Source: a virus
DNA length: 52,237 nt
IMG/VR virus record: IMGVR_UViG_3300037184_000106
Coordinates: 1-52,237 of that record
Reading direction: 5' to 3' (one strand)
The position numbers and the translations under genes are program-made. Position 1 is the first letter of the stretch. Each line of letters starts with the position of its first letter. The notes beneath the pieces were generated by a model that searched no databases, was not told the origin of the DNA, and saw only the letters and a program-made list of their open reading frames with translations. Positions 34,561 to 42,963 of the stretch are shown here, piece by piece.

Positions 34561-35199
34561 ATGATCATTCAGAATCAAGTTGGCACAAACGCAATTGTAA
34601 ATTCTCTTCCCCCCGGTTCTACCATTGTGGGAAGAGCAGGTGGATTAGGAGAAGGAATTGGTTCTGTCCAATCTCCTAATTACTACGAATCCGTATACAG
34701 AAAAGCTTCGTTTTTTACTTGTAACTCAGTACCAACGCAGGTAACAGGGGGATTAACTTCCTCATACTCTGGATTAGCGATTTCAAATCCTCCGGGATCA
34801 ACTATTAACGCAGTGCTTCAAAATATAGGATACTCTTTTCCATCGGCTTCTTTCACCGGTAGTGCGGCTGTGATAGGACTTATGGTTGGATATAATGCTA
34901 CGGCCCCTATCACAAACAGCGTTGCGTCTACCATTAGAAACAGTTTTGTCAACGGTCCTGTGGGTCAAGTAATCGGTTCAACTAGTTGCACATTTCCTAA
35001 CACTCCGGTTCTTACCAAAGTATTTGGAAAAATTGATACAGGGTCGATTACAGTTTCAACTCAGGCTCCTATGGGATTTGCGGAATTAAAAGGAACCCTC
35101 ATTCTTCCTCCCGGAGCATATGCCGCAATTTATTCATCAATATCTTCGTCAAACGCCGTATTGCTCGGTTCGTTTGATTGGCAAGAGATTCCTATTTAA
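34561..35199 (+). CDS. Tandem-duplicated structural protein, copy 2
   Basis: The 212-aa paralogue of the preceding gene begins nine bases after its stop: MIIQNQVG at the start, SPNYYESVYRKASF, LPPGAYAAIYSS and LLGSFDWQEIPI at the end. The two copies have the same length and architecture but many substitutions, so the duplication is old enough for functional divergence, for example two related surface subunits. A stem-loop with a T-rich tail follows at 35206-35245. Confidence 0.65.
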   Translation: MIIQNQVGTNAIVNSLPPGSTIVGRAGGLGEGIGSVQSPNYYESVYRKASFFTCNSVPTQVTGGLTSSYSGLAISNPPGSTINAVLQNIGYSFPSASFTGSAAVIGLMVGYNATAPITNSVASTIRNSFVNGPVGQVIGSTSCTFPNTPVLTKVFGKIDTGSITVSTQAPMGFAELKGTLILPPGAYAAIYSSISSSNAVLLGSFDWQEIPI

Positions 35200-35205
35200 A
35201 TTTAT

Positions 35206-35245
35206 TATTATTTAGACAAACGTGTCTAATAATAGTGTTTTTGTC
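35206..35245 (+). terminator. Probable terminator after the duplicated structural pair
   Basis: TAGACA-AACG-TGTCTA stem extended by A/T pairs across one bulge, followed by a T-rich stretch (GTTTTTGTCTTTC). Confidence 0.6.
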
Positions 35246-35271
35246 TTTCTCAGTTCTATATATATGGTATT

Positions 35272-35568
35272 ATGGAACAATCTACGATAAAAGAAACACT
35301 TCCTACAACGTTGACACCAACTAAGTTCACTGTTGATGAACAGGGAGAAATTAAAAGTATTCGAGATGGATTTGACCGTGCAACGGTAACATTTGGAAAT
35401 CTATATCTTCAGAAATTAGATTTAGAGAAGCACGAAAAACAATTACAGAAGGAATTTGAACTTCTTCAAAGTCAAGAAAAAGCTTTTCTTGACAAGATAG
35501 TTGCTAAGTACGGAGAAGGAACATACGATCAATCAACTGGAGTATTTACTTCAAGAAAAAAATCTTGA
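35272..35568 (+). CDS. Small coiled-coil protein upstream of sheath
   Basis: The 98-aa product has a Thr/Pro-rich start, a short TKFTVDEQGEIKSIRDGFD segment and a helical heptad-like stretch (LDLEKHEKQLQKEFELLQSQ) before a basic end. I recall similar small proteins near tail genes of T4-like phages, without known function. No ribosome-binding site is evident; it lies downstream of a hairpin terminator, which suggests its own promoter in the AT-rich 35240-35271 stretch. Confidence 0.55.
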   Translation: MEQSTIKETLPTTLTPTKFTVDEQGEIKSIRDGFDRATVTFGNLYLQKLDLEKHEKQLQKEFELLQSQEKAFLDKIVAKYGEGTYDQSTGVFTSRKKS

Positions 35569-35611
35569 TCGACTTTTTCTTACATTTTAGTGGTTTTGAT
35601 CTTTTGAACAA

Positions 35612-35619
35612 TATTTATA
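35612..35619 (+). promoter_or_regulatory. TATTTATA late-type element before tail sheath
   Basis: Exact octamer 42 bases before the sheath ATG. Here the leader is long enough to include the strong TAGGAGA ribosome-binding site. Confidence 0.6.
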
Positions 35620-35661
35620 CATAGACTTTTCATCTCTTCAATTTTATAGGAGAAAACACAT

Positions 35662-38646
35662 ATGGCACTGACAAAAAATGGCAATTACACACCCGACGAG
35701 CGAATTGTTTCGCCCGGTGTATTCACGAGAGAAAACGACCAATCCTTTTTGGCACAGGGAGTAGCTCAAATCGGCGGTGTTGTTGTGGCTCCTTTTCCAA
35801 AAGGTCCGGGATTTTATCCTACCGTTATCACAAACGCAAATGACCTGAGTAGCATCTTTGGTGATCCAGACGGAGTTCTTTATGGTCCATATACTGCACA
35901 ACAATATCTCGCTCAACAGGGTCAGGTAACAATCTGTCGTGTAGGTGGGCTTGCTGGGTATACGCAAAAAGGTGCATTAGTCATTTCGGCCTTCCCCGGC
36001 CAATATGATCGATTTGTTGAATCAGGTTCATTCTCTGGTTCAACGCTTGGTACGGTCATTACTACAGATGGACTCGGTAATTTTAGTATCCAAGGTACAT
36101 TGAGCGCTAAATTCACAACGGGTGAATATGCTGGTGATACATTGGTGGTAGGACAAATTAGTGGATCGGTCATAACTCCGGTGTATTCTGCAAGCGTATT
36201 ACAATCTGGTGTTTTCAACGGTATTCTTTATAATCAAACTTTACCGATTGATCCAAACTTCCCAACAACGGTTGTTTCTTCTAGTTTTGTTATTGTAAAT
36301 GTAAGCCCGTGCAAACAAGAAGCTCAATTCAATGGAAACATTGTTGGAGCATATGGTGTTCTTAATGCTGCAAGTTGGACACCCGGCACGGCTTCATCTG
36401 AAGATGATTGTGGTGGAGTAACCGGTTCTGGTACTCGTGATGAAGTGGTTCTAGCTGTATTGGCTAACACCGCTCTTGATCGTGGTCAGGAACTATATGG
36501 ATTCAGTGGATCTATTCTAACTCCAACAAACGAAGCATTGAGTTCTGTTTATCAGCTCGCATTAAATGAAACCTATTTCGACGTAGCACTTGGTCAGTAT
36601 ATTTCAAGTTCTTATGGAACATATACTTTCTCAGTCGATCCTTCCAATCCATCGTATATTACGGCGGTCTTTGGAACTAATCCAGAAGCTGGTTATGTTG
36701 CCGTTGCTACTGGTCAAAAAGTTGAAGCAGCATATACCTATGTTCACTTCGATAACTTGGCGCAGAAAATTGTAAACGAAATGCTTGCATCAGGAAGCTG
36801 GAAAATACAAGTTTCTGTTCGTGATGATGCATTGACATTTGCTGATGGTATTACACCTGATGTTGGAACGTCTGCTTATGATTTACGTGAAGCAGTAACT
36901 CCATTTATTCGTTCACAACAGATTTCTCCATATAGTGGATCTGGTCCACAAACTGCTGCTGAATATGATCTGTTTGCTGTTCATACTCTTTCTGATGGTA
37001 CGAATATGAATACGACATACAAGATTGAAATCTCCAATGTCAAATCTCCGGGATCAATTCCAAATTCAGACTTCGGTGCGTTTGACTTAACCGTTAGAAA
37101 CTTCTATGATACGGATCAACGTACCAACATTCTTGAAAGCTATCCTAACTTGTCGCTTGATCCAAACAGCGCCAATTTCGTTGCTCGGAAAATCGGTGAC
37201 ACGTACAGTTATATCGATTTCAATGGTAAAATCACAGAATATGGAACCTATGCCAACGTAAGTAAACTAATTCGTATTGAGATGGCATCTTCGCCATATC
37301 CAGATAATTCAATTCCATTTGGTTTCGGGCCATATTCAACACCAGTAGGTGGAGATTATGCTCGCCTTGGAAAGTTACCTAGCATCCAATACACTAGCGC
37401 GTCGATCTGGTCGGAAAGTCCCGGACGTTATGCTTCCGGAATCGCATTTAATCCGGCTCCAGCGAATTCTGATGATGAATTAGCTGCACTCTATCCAAAC
37501 GGAACCGAAGTTGGTCCTGAACGTGATAATTTTGAGTATTTCAATCCAATTCCAATTGGTGCCGCCACCAAAGGTGCTGGATTCAGTCTCCAAAACATTG
37601 GAGTTACTCCAGATTACGTTCCTACGAACGAATCAGTTAATCGTGATATGCGTCGTTTCGTCCTCGGTTTCCAAGCCGGTTTTGATGGCCAGAGTCCTTC
37701 TATTCCGATCTTGGTTGGAAACGACATTATTCCAACCAATCAACAGGGTCTAGACTGTTCGACTAATAAGAGTTTCGGAACTTATGCTTACAAACAAGCC
37801 TTGGCCGCTCTCGGAAATGCTGATGAGTGGGATTTCAACTTAATCGTTATTCCCGGAATCAACTATCAATATCATCCATATGTCGCAACTCTTGCAGTCA
37901 ATGTTTGCGAAACCCGTGGTGACGCTTTCTACATCATGGACATCGCTCCAAATCAAGTAGCTGGTGACGCTTCTATTAATAACGTAATCGAACTCGCTTC
38001 CGATTTCGATACTAATTATGCCGCGACCTATTATCCTTGGATAAAGATTTTGGACTCGAATACCAATAAGATCATTCCTGTTCCACCGTCTGTTCCAATG
38101 ATGTCGGTTTATGCAGCGAACGATGCTGTAGCCGCTGAATGGTTTGCTCCAGCTGGTCTAAATCGTGGTGGTCTCCCAGCTGCAAAGCAAGTTATAGACC
38201 GTCTCACTCACCGTGATCGTGATAGTCTTTATGAAAATAAAGTCAATCCAATCGCTGCCTTCCCCGGACAAGGGATCGTTGCATGGGGAAACAAGACACT
38301 TCAACAGAAGCCATCAGCACTTGACCGAATCAACGTTCGCCGTCTATTGATTGCTCTTAAGAAGTTCATTGCTTCTTCATCTCGTTACTTGGTATTCGAA
38401 CAGTCTGTTTCGACTACATGGTTGAAATTCACAAATATGGCAAATCCATACCTTGAAGGAGTTCAACAACGTAGTGGTCTTTATGCCTTTAAGGTAGTTA
38501 TGGATTCATCTAATAACACACCAGATAAGATCGATCAGAATATCATGTACGGTCAAATTTGGTTGCAGCCCACGAAGACAGCTGAATTTATAATATTAGA
38601 CTTCAATATAACCCCTACGGGTGCCCAGTTTGGGACCGGAGTATAA
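35662..38646 (+). CDS. gp18: Tail sheath protein (gp18-like)
   Basis: The 994-aa contractile sheath subunit begins with the typical N-terminus ERIVSPGVFTRENDQSFLAQ, followed by IGGVVVAPFPKGPGFYPTVI. It ends with the conserved core: LRGIYAFKVV-type strand (here QRSGLYAFKVVMDSSNNTP), IMYGQIWLQPTKTAEFIILD. It is about 330 residues longer than T4 gp18 (659 aa); the extra sequence lies in the Ser/Gly/Thr-rich middle, probably surface-exposed insert domains. It has a strong Shine-Dalgarno (TAGGAGA), TATTTATA 42 bases upstream and a strong terminator downstream. Confidence 0.93.
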   Translation: MALTKNGNYTPDERIVSPGVFTRENDQSFLAQGVAQIGGVVVAPFPKGPGFYPTVITNANDLSSIFGDPDGVLYGPYTAQQYLAQQGQVTICRVGGLAGYTQKGALVISAFPGQYDRFVESGSFSGSTLGTVITTDGLGNFSIQGTLSAKFTTGEYAGDTLVVGQISGSVITPVYSASVLQSGVFNGILYNQTLPIDPNFPTTVVSSSFVIVNVSPCKQEAQFNGNIVGAYGVLNAASWTPGTASSEDDCGGVTGSGTRDEVVLAVLANTALDRGQELYGFSGSILTPTNEALSSVYQLALNETYFDVALGQYISSSYGTYTFSVDPSNPSYITAVFGTNPEAGYVAVATGQKVEAAYTYVHFDNLAQKIVNEMLASGSWKIQVSVRDDALTFADGITPDVGTSAYDLREAVTPFIRSQQISPYSGSGPQTAAEYDLFAVHTLSDGTNMNTTYKIEISNVKSPGSIPNSDFGAFDLTVRNFYDTDQRTNILESYPNLSLDPNSANFVARKIGDTYSYIDFNGKITEYGTYANVSKLIRIEMASSPYPDNSIPFGFGPYSTPVGGDYARLGKLPSIQYTSASIWSESPGRYASGIAFNPAPANSDDELAALYPNGTEVGPERDNFEYFNPIPIGAATKGAGFSLQNIGVTPDYVPTNESVNRDMRRFVLGFQAGFDGQSPSIPILVGNDIIPTNQQGLDCSTNKSFGTYAYKQALAALGNADEWDFNLIVIPGINYQYHPYVATLAVNVCETRGDAFYIMDIAPNQVAGDASINNVIELASDFDTNYAATYYPWIKILDSNTNKIIPVPPSVPMMSVYAANDAVAAEWFAPAGLNRGGLPAAKQVIDRLTHRDRDSLYENKVNPIAAFPGQGIVAWGNKTLQQKPSALDRINVRRLLIALKKFIASSSRYLVFEQSVSTTWLKFTNMANPYLEGVQQRSGLYAFKVVMDSSNNTPDKIDQNIMYGQIWLQPTKTAEFIILDFNITPTGAQFGTGV

Positions 38647-38664
38647 TCTAAACTCTCCTCTGAA

Positions 38665-38695
38665 AGTCCGTCCCTTCTGGGACGGATTTTTTTTT
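38665..38695 (+). terminator. Rho-independent terminator after tail sheath gene
   Basis: About ten base pairs (AGTCCGTCCC / GGGACGGATT with one G-T pair), TTCT loop and a run of nine T. Confidence 0.9.
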
Positions 38696-38758
38696 GCTCT
38701 TATTTATGTGTTTGATATTTCTACTTACTATTTATCTAGTAGGATTTTAATAATACAC

Positions 38759-39745
38759 ATGAAAAACACAGAATCATTTCGATATAAACATTATTTAAGA
38801 GTCATGAAACGTTTAACTATGGGAGGAGTTATTCCAGCATTCAATTTCGAAAATTACACCGGAACTAAAAATGTTGAATATAAATTTAAATGTATTTCTT
38901 GTGATTTTGAATTTTCTGGTACTCTCGATAATGGCCACACACCATTATGTCCGAAATGTCATCCGAATAGATTGACTATAAATCTTGGCCATCCAGACAC
39001 CATAGTCAAAAAATGTGAAGAATGTAATAAATATTTTTTAGTAATATGGAAAAACCGCAATCAGAGATTTTGTTCAGTATCATGTAAAAGAACCTTTATC
39101 TCAAAGAGTGTCAGAGAAACGGTTAATTGTTTAAATTGTGGAAAACCATTTGTACGACGTAAAAAAGCTGATAGTGGAAGAGAAAACCCAAGACAATATT
39201 GTTCAAATCATTGTTCAGTTATTTCATTAGAGAACCGAAATAAGCGCAGGGAGTGGGGATTATCAGGAAATAACCATTGGAGAAAATCAGAGTGTCAAGC
39301 CAAAGTATCAGAAACAAAATTGAAAAGATACGGAAATAAAAAATATAATAACACTGATAGACAACTAAAAACTATAAAAGATAGATATGGAGTTTATTGT
39401 TCTTTCGATTTACCACAATCAAAATCAGGTGGCCACAGAGTCTCAAAATTTCAAAAAATTACCTATGAGAGAATTTTAAAAGACAATCCAGATGCACTCT
39501 TAGAAGAATATCTTAGCGACGTAGAAAGATCGGTTGATATCTATATTCCTTCTAAAAAACACATCGTTGAGTGCAACGGAGATTATTGGCATTGCAATCC
39601 AAAAATTTACGGTCCAGATTACTATAACAAATTAGTCCACTTGACGGCGCAAGAAATATGGGACAAGGACGAAGAAAAATATAGACAATTACGATCTAAT
39701 GGATATTCTGTTGACATTGTTTGGGAAAACTCCCGAAACCATTAA
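38759..39745 (+). CDS. Zinc-finger, Vsr-like homing endonuclease
   Basis: The 328-aa product starts at ATG 38759; upstream in-frame codons run through the sheath terminator and are rejected. It has several CxxC pairs (CISC, CPKC, CEEC, CLNC, FCSVSC, YCSNHC), a DNA-binding repeat region (KLKRYGNKKYNN, IKDRYGVYCSF) and a C-terminal Vsr/EDxHD-type nuclease core (SVDIYIPSKKHIVECNGDYW, then H, then DEEKYRQLRSNGYSVDIVWE). The architecture matches free-standing homing endonucleases of T4-like phages. It sits directly after the sheath gene, a typical position next to a conserved target. Confidence 0.78.
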   Translation: MKNTESFRYKHYLRVMKRLTMGGVIPAFNFENYTGTKNVEYKFKCISCDFEFSGTLDNGHTPLCPKCHPNRLTINLGHPDTIVKKCEECNKYFLVIWKNRNQRFCSVSCKRTFISKSVRETVNCLNCGKPFVRRKKADSGRENPRQYCSNHCSVISLENRNKRREWGLSGNNHWRKSECQAKVSETKLKRYGNKKYNNTDRQLKTIKDRYGVYCSFDLPQSKSGGHRVSKFQKITYERILKDNPDALLEEYLSDVERSVDIYIPSKKHIVECNGDYWHCNPKIYGPDYYNKLVHLTAQEIWDKDEEKYRQLRSNGYSVDIVWENSRNH

Positions 39746-39753
39746 AACAGTTA

Positions 39754-39761
39754 TATTTATA
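39754..39761 (+). promoter_or_regulatory. TATTTATA late-type element
   Basis: Exact octamer five bases before ATG 39767 of the HAD nucleotidase-like gene. Confidence 0.55.
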
Positions 39762-39766
39762 AGCAT

Positions 39767-40378
39767 ATGCAGATTCTATTACGAGATATACTTTCGGAAA
39801 TTACCTCTACAGAAGATCCGAAAGACACGCCATTAAAAGTTCAAATCTATTGTGATATGGATGGAGTCCTCGTGGACATGGACAAAGGATTCAAGGAGCT
39901 TTCCGGAGGTTATACTGTAGACAATTATGTGGACAAATTTGGTGGTGATCGAAAGATCGCTCAAAAGAATTTTTGGAAACTTATCGGAAGAAAAGCGGAT
40001 TTCTGGAGTTCACTTGATCCAATGCCAGATGCATCGATACTATGGAAGTTTATTACTGACAACTTCAAAGATCCCGTTCCAGTTGTATTGAGTGCCGGTC
40101 AAGGTTCTAAATTAGCACAGCAAAAAACTGAATGGATTCATAGACATTTTGGTCCACATGTTCGCGTAATAATTGCAACTAAAGGAGTAGATAAACCGAA
40201 CTACATTCTTGATAATGGAACTCCAGAAGAAGGACAATATATTACTAATGTTCTAATTGACGACACTCAGAAAAATATCAATGCTTGGGATAGCGAACCA
40301 AAACATAGAATTGCTATATTTCATAAGAATGCTGCTGAAACGATCAAGGCATTACAGCCGTTCATCGATAAACAATAA
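39767..40378 (+). CDS. HAD-family 5'-nucleotidase-like enzyme with targeting-like N-terminus
   Basis: The 203-aa product begins MQILLRDILSEITS, with L9-S-E11 as a possible prohead-protease site, then an HAD phosphatase core: nucleophile motif YCDMDGVLVDMD (D30, D32), a Ser in VVLSAGQGS and NVLIDDTQKNINAW with the acidic motif IV. This resembles deoxyribonucleotidases (NT5C type) that remove 5' phosphates. TATTTATA is five bases before the ATG. It overlaps the following nucleotidyltransferase gene by one base (TAATG), suggesting a functional pair. Confidence 0.75.
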   Translation: MQILLRDILSEITSTEDPKDTPLKVQIYCDMDGVLVDMDKGFKELSGGYTVDNYVDKFGGDRKIAQKNFWKLIGRKADFWSSLDPMPDASILWKFITDNFKDPVPVVLSAGQGSKLAQQKTEWIHRHFGPHVRVIIATKGVDKPNYILDNGTPEEGQYITNVLIDDTQKNINAWDSEPKHRIAIFHKNAAETIKALQPFIDKQ

Positions 40379-41091
40379 TGAATTATCCATTATACAGCGA
40401 CACACTCTGTCTTGATATCTGGAATAAAGACGGTGAAAACTATGTGATGAAACCGGAGATTCGAAAAGATCTTCTTCAAATTGCTCAAGATTTCATCAAA
40501 GAGGATCTTAAAGACGCAAAGATTACGATTGGTATAAAAGATGTAGTCATTATCGGATCATCGGTTAATTACAATTGGACGCCATATTCTGATATAGATT
40601 TGCACATCTTAGTAGATTTCTCAGAACTGGATATGTCTGAACAGGACGCCGAGGCTTTTCTTGGAGCAATTAAAGCAAATTGGAATAAGAAACATCATAT
40701 TACAATAAAAGGTCACGATCTAGAAATTTACGTTCAAGGAATAAGTCAAAAAGTGGATTCTTCGGCAGCATATTCTATAAAAAATGGTAAATGGATCAAG
40801 CCTCCAATAAAAAATAGACCTTCGTTTAACAAAGAACTAATCAAGAAGAAGCATAAGGATCTTAAAGCCCGCATAGATGCCGTTATAAACGACAGGAACG
40901 AGGAAGAATTGAGAAAGATACTGGAGAAGCTGTTTGTTATACGACAGGCTGGATTGGACAAGAAAGGCGAATTCTCCGAAGAAAATATTGTATTCAAGAT
41001 CCTGAGGGCGCAAGGGTATCTTGATAAATTAAAAGATTACATTGTAAAAATTTACGATAAAGAACGGTCTATCTCAGAATTATCAATTTAG
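40378..41091 (+). CDS. Pol-beta-fold nucleotidyltransferase
   Basis: The 237-aa product carries the minimal nucleotidyltransferase signature GSSVNYNWTPYSDIDLHILVD-like segment at about 60-80 (GSS followed by D72-x-D74), with a possible third acidic residue in DLEIYVQ. The C-terminal third is helical and basic. Such enzymes transfer nucleotides to RNA, proteins or small molecules. The target cannot be told from sequence. Coupled to the HAD gene before it by TAATG; together they may edit nucleotides or RNA ends (inference). Confidence 0.75.
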   Translation: MNYPLYSDTLCLDIWNKDGENYVMKPEIRKDLLQIAQDFIKEDLKDAKITIGIKDVVIIGSSVNYNWTPYSDIDLHILVDFSELDMSEQDAEAFLGAIKANWNKKHHITIKGHDLEIYVQGISQKVDSSAAYSIKNGKWIKPPIKNRPSFNKELIKKKHKDLKARIDAVINDRNEEELRKILEKLFVIRQAGLDKKGEFSEENIVFKILRAQGYLDKLKDYIVKIYDKERSISELSI

Positions 41092-41128
41092 TGTTGACAT
41101 TTGATAAAAGTCAATCAAACTGTCCGGT

Positions 41129-41899
41129 ATGAGTAAATATGACATTCGTAAAACCAGCAAACTAAAATTTGCTCGGTTTGGGGGTCTGTCTTCCGTTAAT
41201 CAACGAGGCTATAAAAACCATCCGAAAAGTTTTCACAGTCCTCCAGCACACCGTGGATTTTATGCTTTCGTGTGGCCATATTACGAATTTTTTCTACTCG
41301 GCGCTCCCGAAACCGATGATCCGAAGGTTCCCGGTTCAAAGTTTTCTTATGTTAGGGACGATAATGGAGATATCATTACCGACAAACATCCTGAGTACGA
41401 AGCATTAACCGAAAGATGGAAATGCTGGTCTGTTGATAGTAGCGAATACACTAAATACAAAAAAGATCATTATCCAGAAGGAGAACCGGATTATGAAGCC
41501 AGTGACACAGTATGGAATGCTTGGAGACCAAAACGAGATGCTTTTTATACTGCATGGGAGAAAACCGGCCCCCCTCGTTCGGTGCTCGTTACCAAACCTC
41601 ATCCTCGAATCTTCACTCACACCGGACAACTTTGGCATCATCTGGAATCATCCATGAGTCCCGGAAGAATCTTAGGTCGTCACGGAAGCTGGGTAAAGTC
41701 GGATGTAAATGATTATCGGGATGCACTGGAGAAAGAAATGCATGCCGCTCGACGGGATACTGTGAGCATTGGGCATAGCACATTTAAAGAATTCGGAGGA
41801 AATGATTCGTTAGTGAATACTTATTTCTCTCCAAATTCCAAAAATCCATTTCGGAATTACGACAAATGCATGCTCGAAGTTTTTATCGAGAAACTCTAA
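41129..41899 (+). CDS. Unknown protein with aromatic N-terminal motif
   Basis: This 256-aa protein has no recognised domain. Notable segments are PPAHRGFYAFVWPYYEFFLL near residue 38, a charged Trp/Tyr-rich middle, and RIFTHTGQLWHHLESSM near 155, followed by ILGRHGSWVKSDV. The His/Arg/Trp-rich conserved-looking motifs suggest an enzyme rather than a structural protein, but no catalytic assignment is justified. TTGACA lies 29 bases before its ATG. The last 17 bases overlap the convergent minus-strand gene. Confidence 0.55.
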   Translation: MSKYDIRKTSKLKFARFGGLSSVNQRGYKNHPKSFHSPPAHRGFYAFVWPYYEFFLLGAPETDDPKVPGSKFSYVRDDNGDIITDKHPEYEALTERWKCWSVDSSEYTKYKKDHYPEGEPDYEASDTVWNAWRPKRDAFYTAWEKTGPPRSVLVTKPHPRIFTHTGQLWHHLESSMSPGRILGRHGSWVKSDVNDYRDALEKEMHAARRDTVSIGHSTFKEFGGNDSLVNTYFSPNSKNPFRNYDKCMLEVFIEKL

Positions 41900-42101
41900 T
41901 CACTCGGTGTTTGATCTCTATTATTGATCCAAATTCTTTAGCAATACGGCGTAATTCTTCATAAAGAGCTGCCATCGTCTCATATTCATTAGGAGAAAGT
42001 TTCGATGGCTCAATTCCATTTACATAATCAATAATTTGAGCCCCATTGTCTTCAGGATAACGCCGAGTAAATGAGATAGTAGTGTCAGGTAGTAGTTTCA
42101 T
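41883..42101 (-). CDS. Small unknown protein, last gene of a minus-strand trio
   Basis: The 72-aa product starts MKLLPDTTISFTRRYPED and has an acidic helical middle (LSPNEYETMAALYEELRRIA). No known domain. It overlaps the upstream zinc-ribbon gene by 17 bases and the convergent plus-strand gene by 17, which supports it as a genuine, tightly packed gene rather than a chance frame, although it is short. Confidence 0.5.
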   Translation of the reverse strand: MKLLPDTTISFTRRYPEDNGAQIIDYVNGIEPSKLSPNEYETMAALYEELRRIAKEFGSIIEIKHRVIRVSR

Positions 42102-42324
42102 ATGTAATTAGTTTCTTTAATTCCTCACGTAATTTTTGTCTAACCGGTCTTCCGTCGATAGATGGTTCGGCCAAATATTCTCGTAGTTTTTCTTCCAACG
42201 TAGCCAATCTAATTGACGCTGGAGACGTTGAACATGACCAGCACACTTGAGCACTAGAAAACCCTCCACATATCCGACACTTCATTTCGGTGCGTTGGAC
42301 TGGACGTAATTCGTCTATATTCAT
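42085..42324 (-). CDS. Small zinc-ribbon protein
   Basis: The 79-aa product has CRICGG...CWSC, a four-cysteine zinc-binding pattern at about residues 16-30, then a helical segment (LEEKLREYLAE and QKLREELKKLI). It may bind nucleic acid or a protein partner. Coupled to the upstream SLOG-like gene by an ATGA overlap, so the two are co-translated. Confidence 0.55.
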   Translation of the reverse strand: MNIDELRPVQRTEMKCRICGGFSSAQVCWSCSTSPASIRLATLEEKLREYLAEPSIDGRPVRQKLREELKKLITYETTT

Positions 42325-42881
42325 GATTTGAAAGTATTTTCGTAAACGGCTTTAATTGCATTTATGCCGTTAGCATTAATTTCACGTGTACCGATCCCGG
42401 CAAAGTTTTCTGTTAGAAGTGGTGTATATGGATAGTTAAAAAAGACATCCTCATCAAAAGAGAACCTATACCACGTTCCTTCGTTCTGTTCATAGAAACA
42501 AATTGGTTTATTATTGTTTATAGCCATCTGTACAGCCCACCCGGTTCCTCCATTAACCAGTTTTTTTGATCCTTTAATGAATGTACCTATTGGAAATATG
42601 CACTCGGAATTTTTTACCTGAAACCAGTTTCTTGCAATAAGATTCCTCACGTAACGTTTATCTACCACATAATTCCAAGGACGTTTTAAAATTATTGAGG
42701 CAGATTCTGCTTGTTCGGCACCTTCATCCAATTCGGTCGAAGTAAGTATTTGACGGTTCTTTGAATATTGAGTGTGACCAAGGAAAGAATAACCAATGGA
42801 TTTAACTCCGTATTTATATCCTTCATTTTCCCACGTCATGTCTGCACCCGGACAACCTCCACTGTGATTAACATAGTTCAT
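42321..42881 (-). CDS. SLOG-like nucleotide/ligand-binding protein
   Basis: The 186-aa product, taken from ATG 42881, begins MNYVNHSGGCPGADMTWENE. This has the SGGxxGAD loop typical of SLOG/Rossmann proteins related to DprA and YspA, and a second glycine loop NGGTGWAVQMAINNNKPI. Conserved-looking segments include GYSFLGHTQ, RNWFQVKNSECIFPIGTF and NFAGIGTREI. SLOG domains often bind nucleotide-derived signals. A stand-alone phage copy could sense or sequester a defence signal (inference). An in-frame extension to 42950 is possible but looks unlike coding sequence. Confidence 0.7.
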   Translation of the reverse strand: MNYVNHSGGCPGADMTWENEGYKYGVKSIGYSFLGHTQYSKNRQILTSTELDEGAEQAESASIILKRPWNYVVDKRYVRNLIARNWFQVKNSECIFPIGTFIKGSKKLVNGGTGWAVQMAINNNKPICFYEQNEGTWYRFSFDEDVFFNYPYTPLLTENFAGIGTREINANGINAIKAVYENTFKS

Positions 42882-42963
42882 TTTGACATAAGTGTCATAT
42901 AAAATGTTCGTTTTGTCAAGAAAAATCCCTAGAATCGTGATACTTATCATCTAGGAGAATATT

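Noticed and set aside
38621-38758. N-terminal extension of the zinc-finger homing endonuclease from 38621
   Set aside because: It overlaps the sheath gene end and reads through the strong terminator hairpin; ATG 38759 follows the terminator and gives a normal start.
42811-42818. TATTTATA within the minus-strand SLOG-like gene
   Set aside because: It lies inside a coding region with no plus-strand start just downstream; most likely chance.
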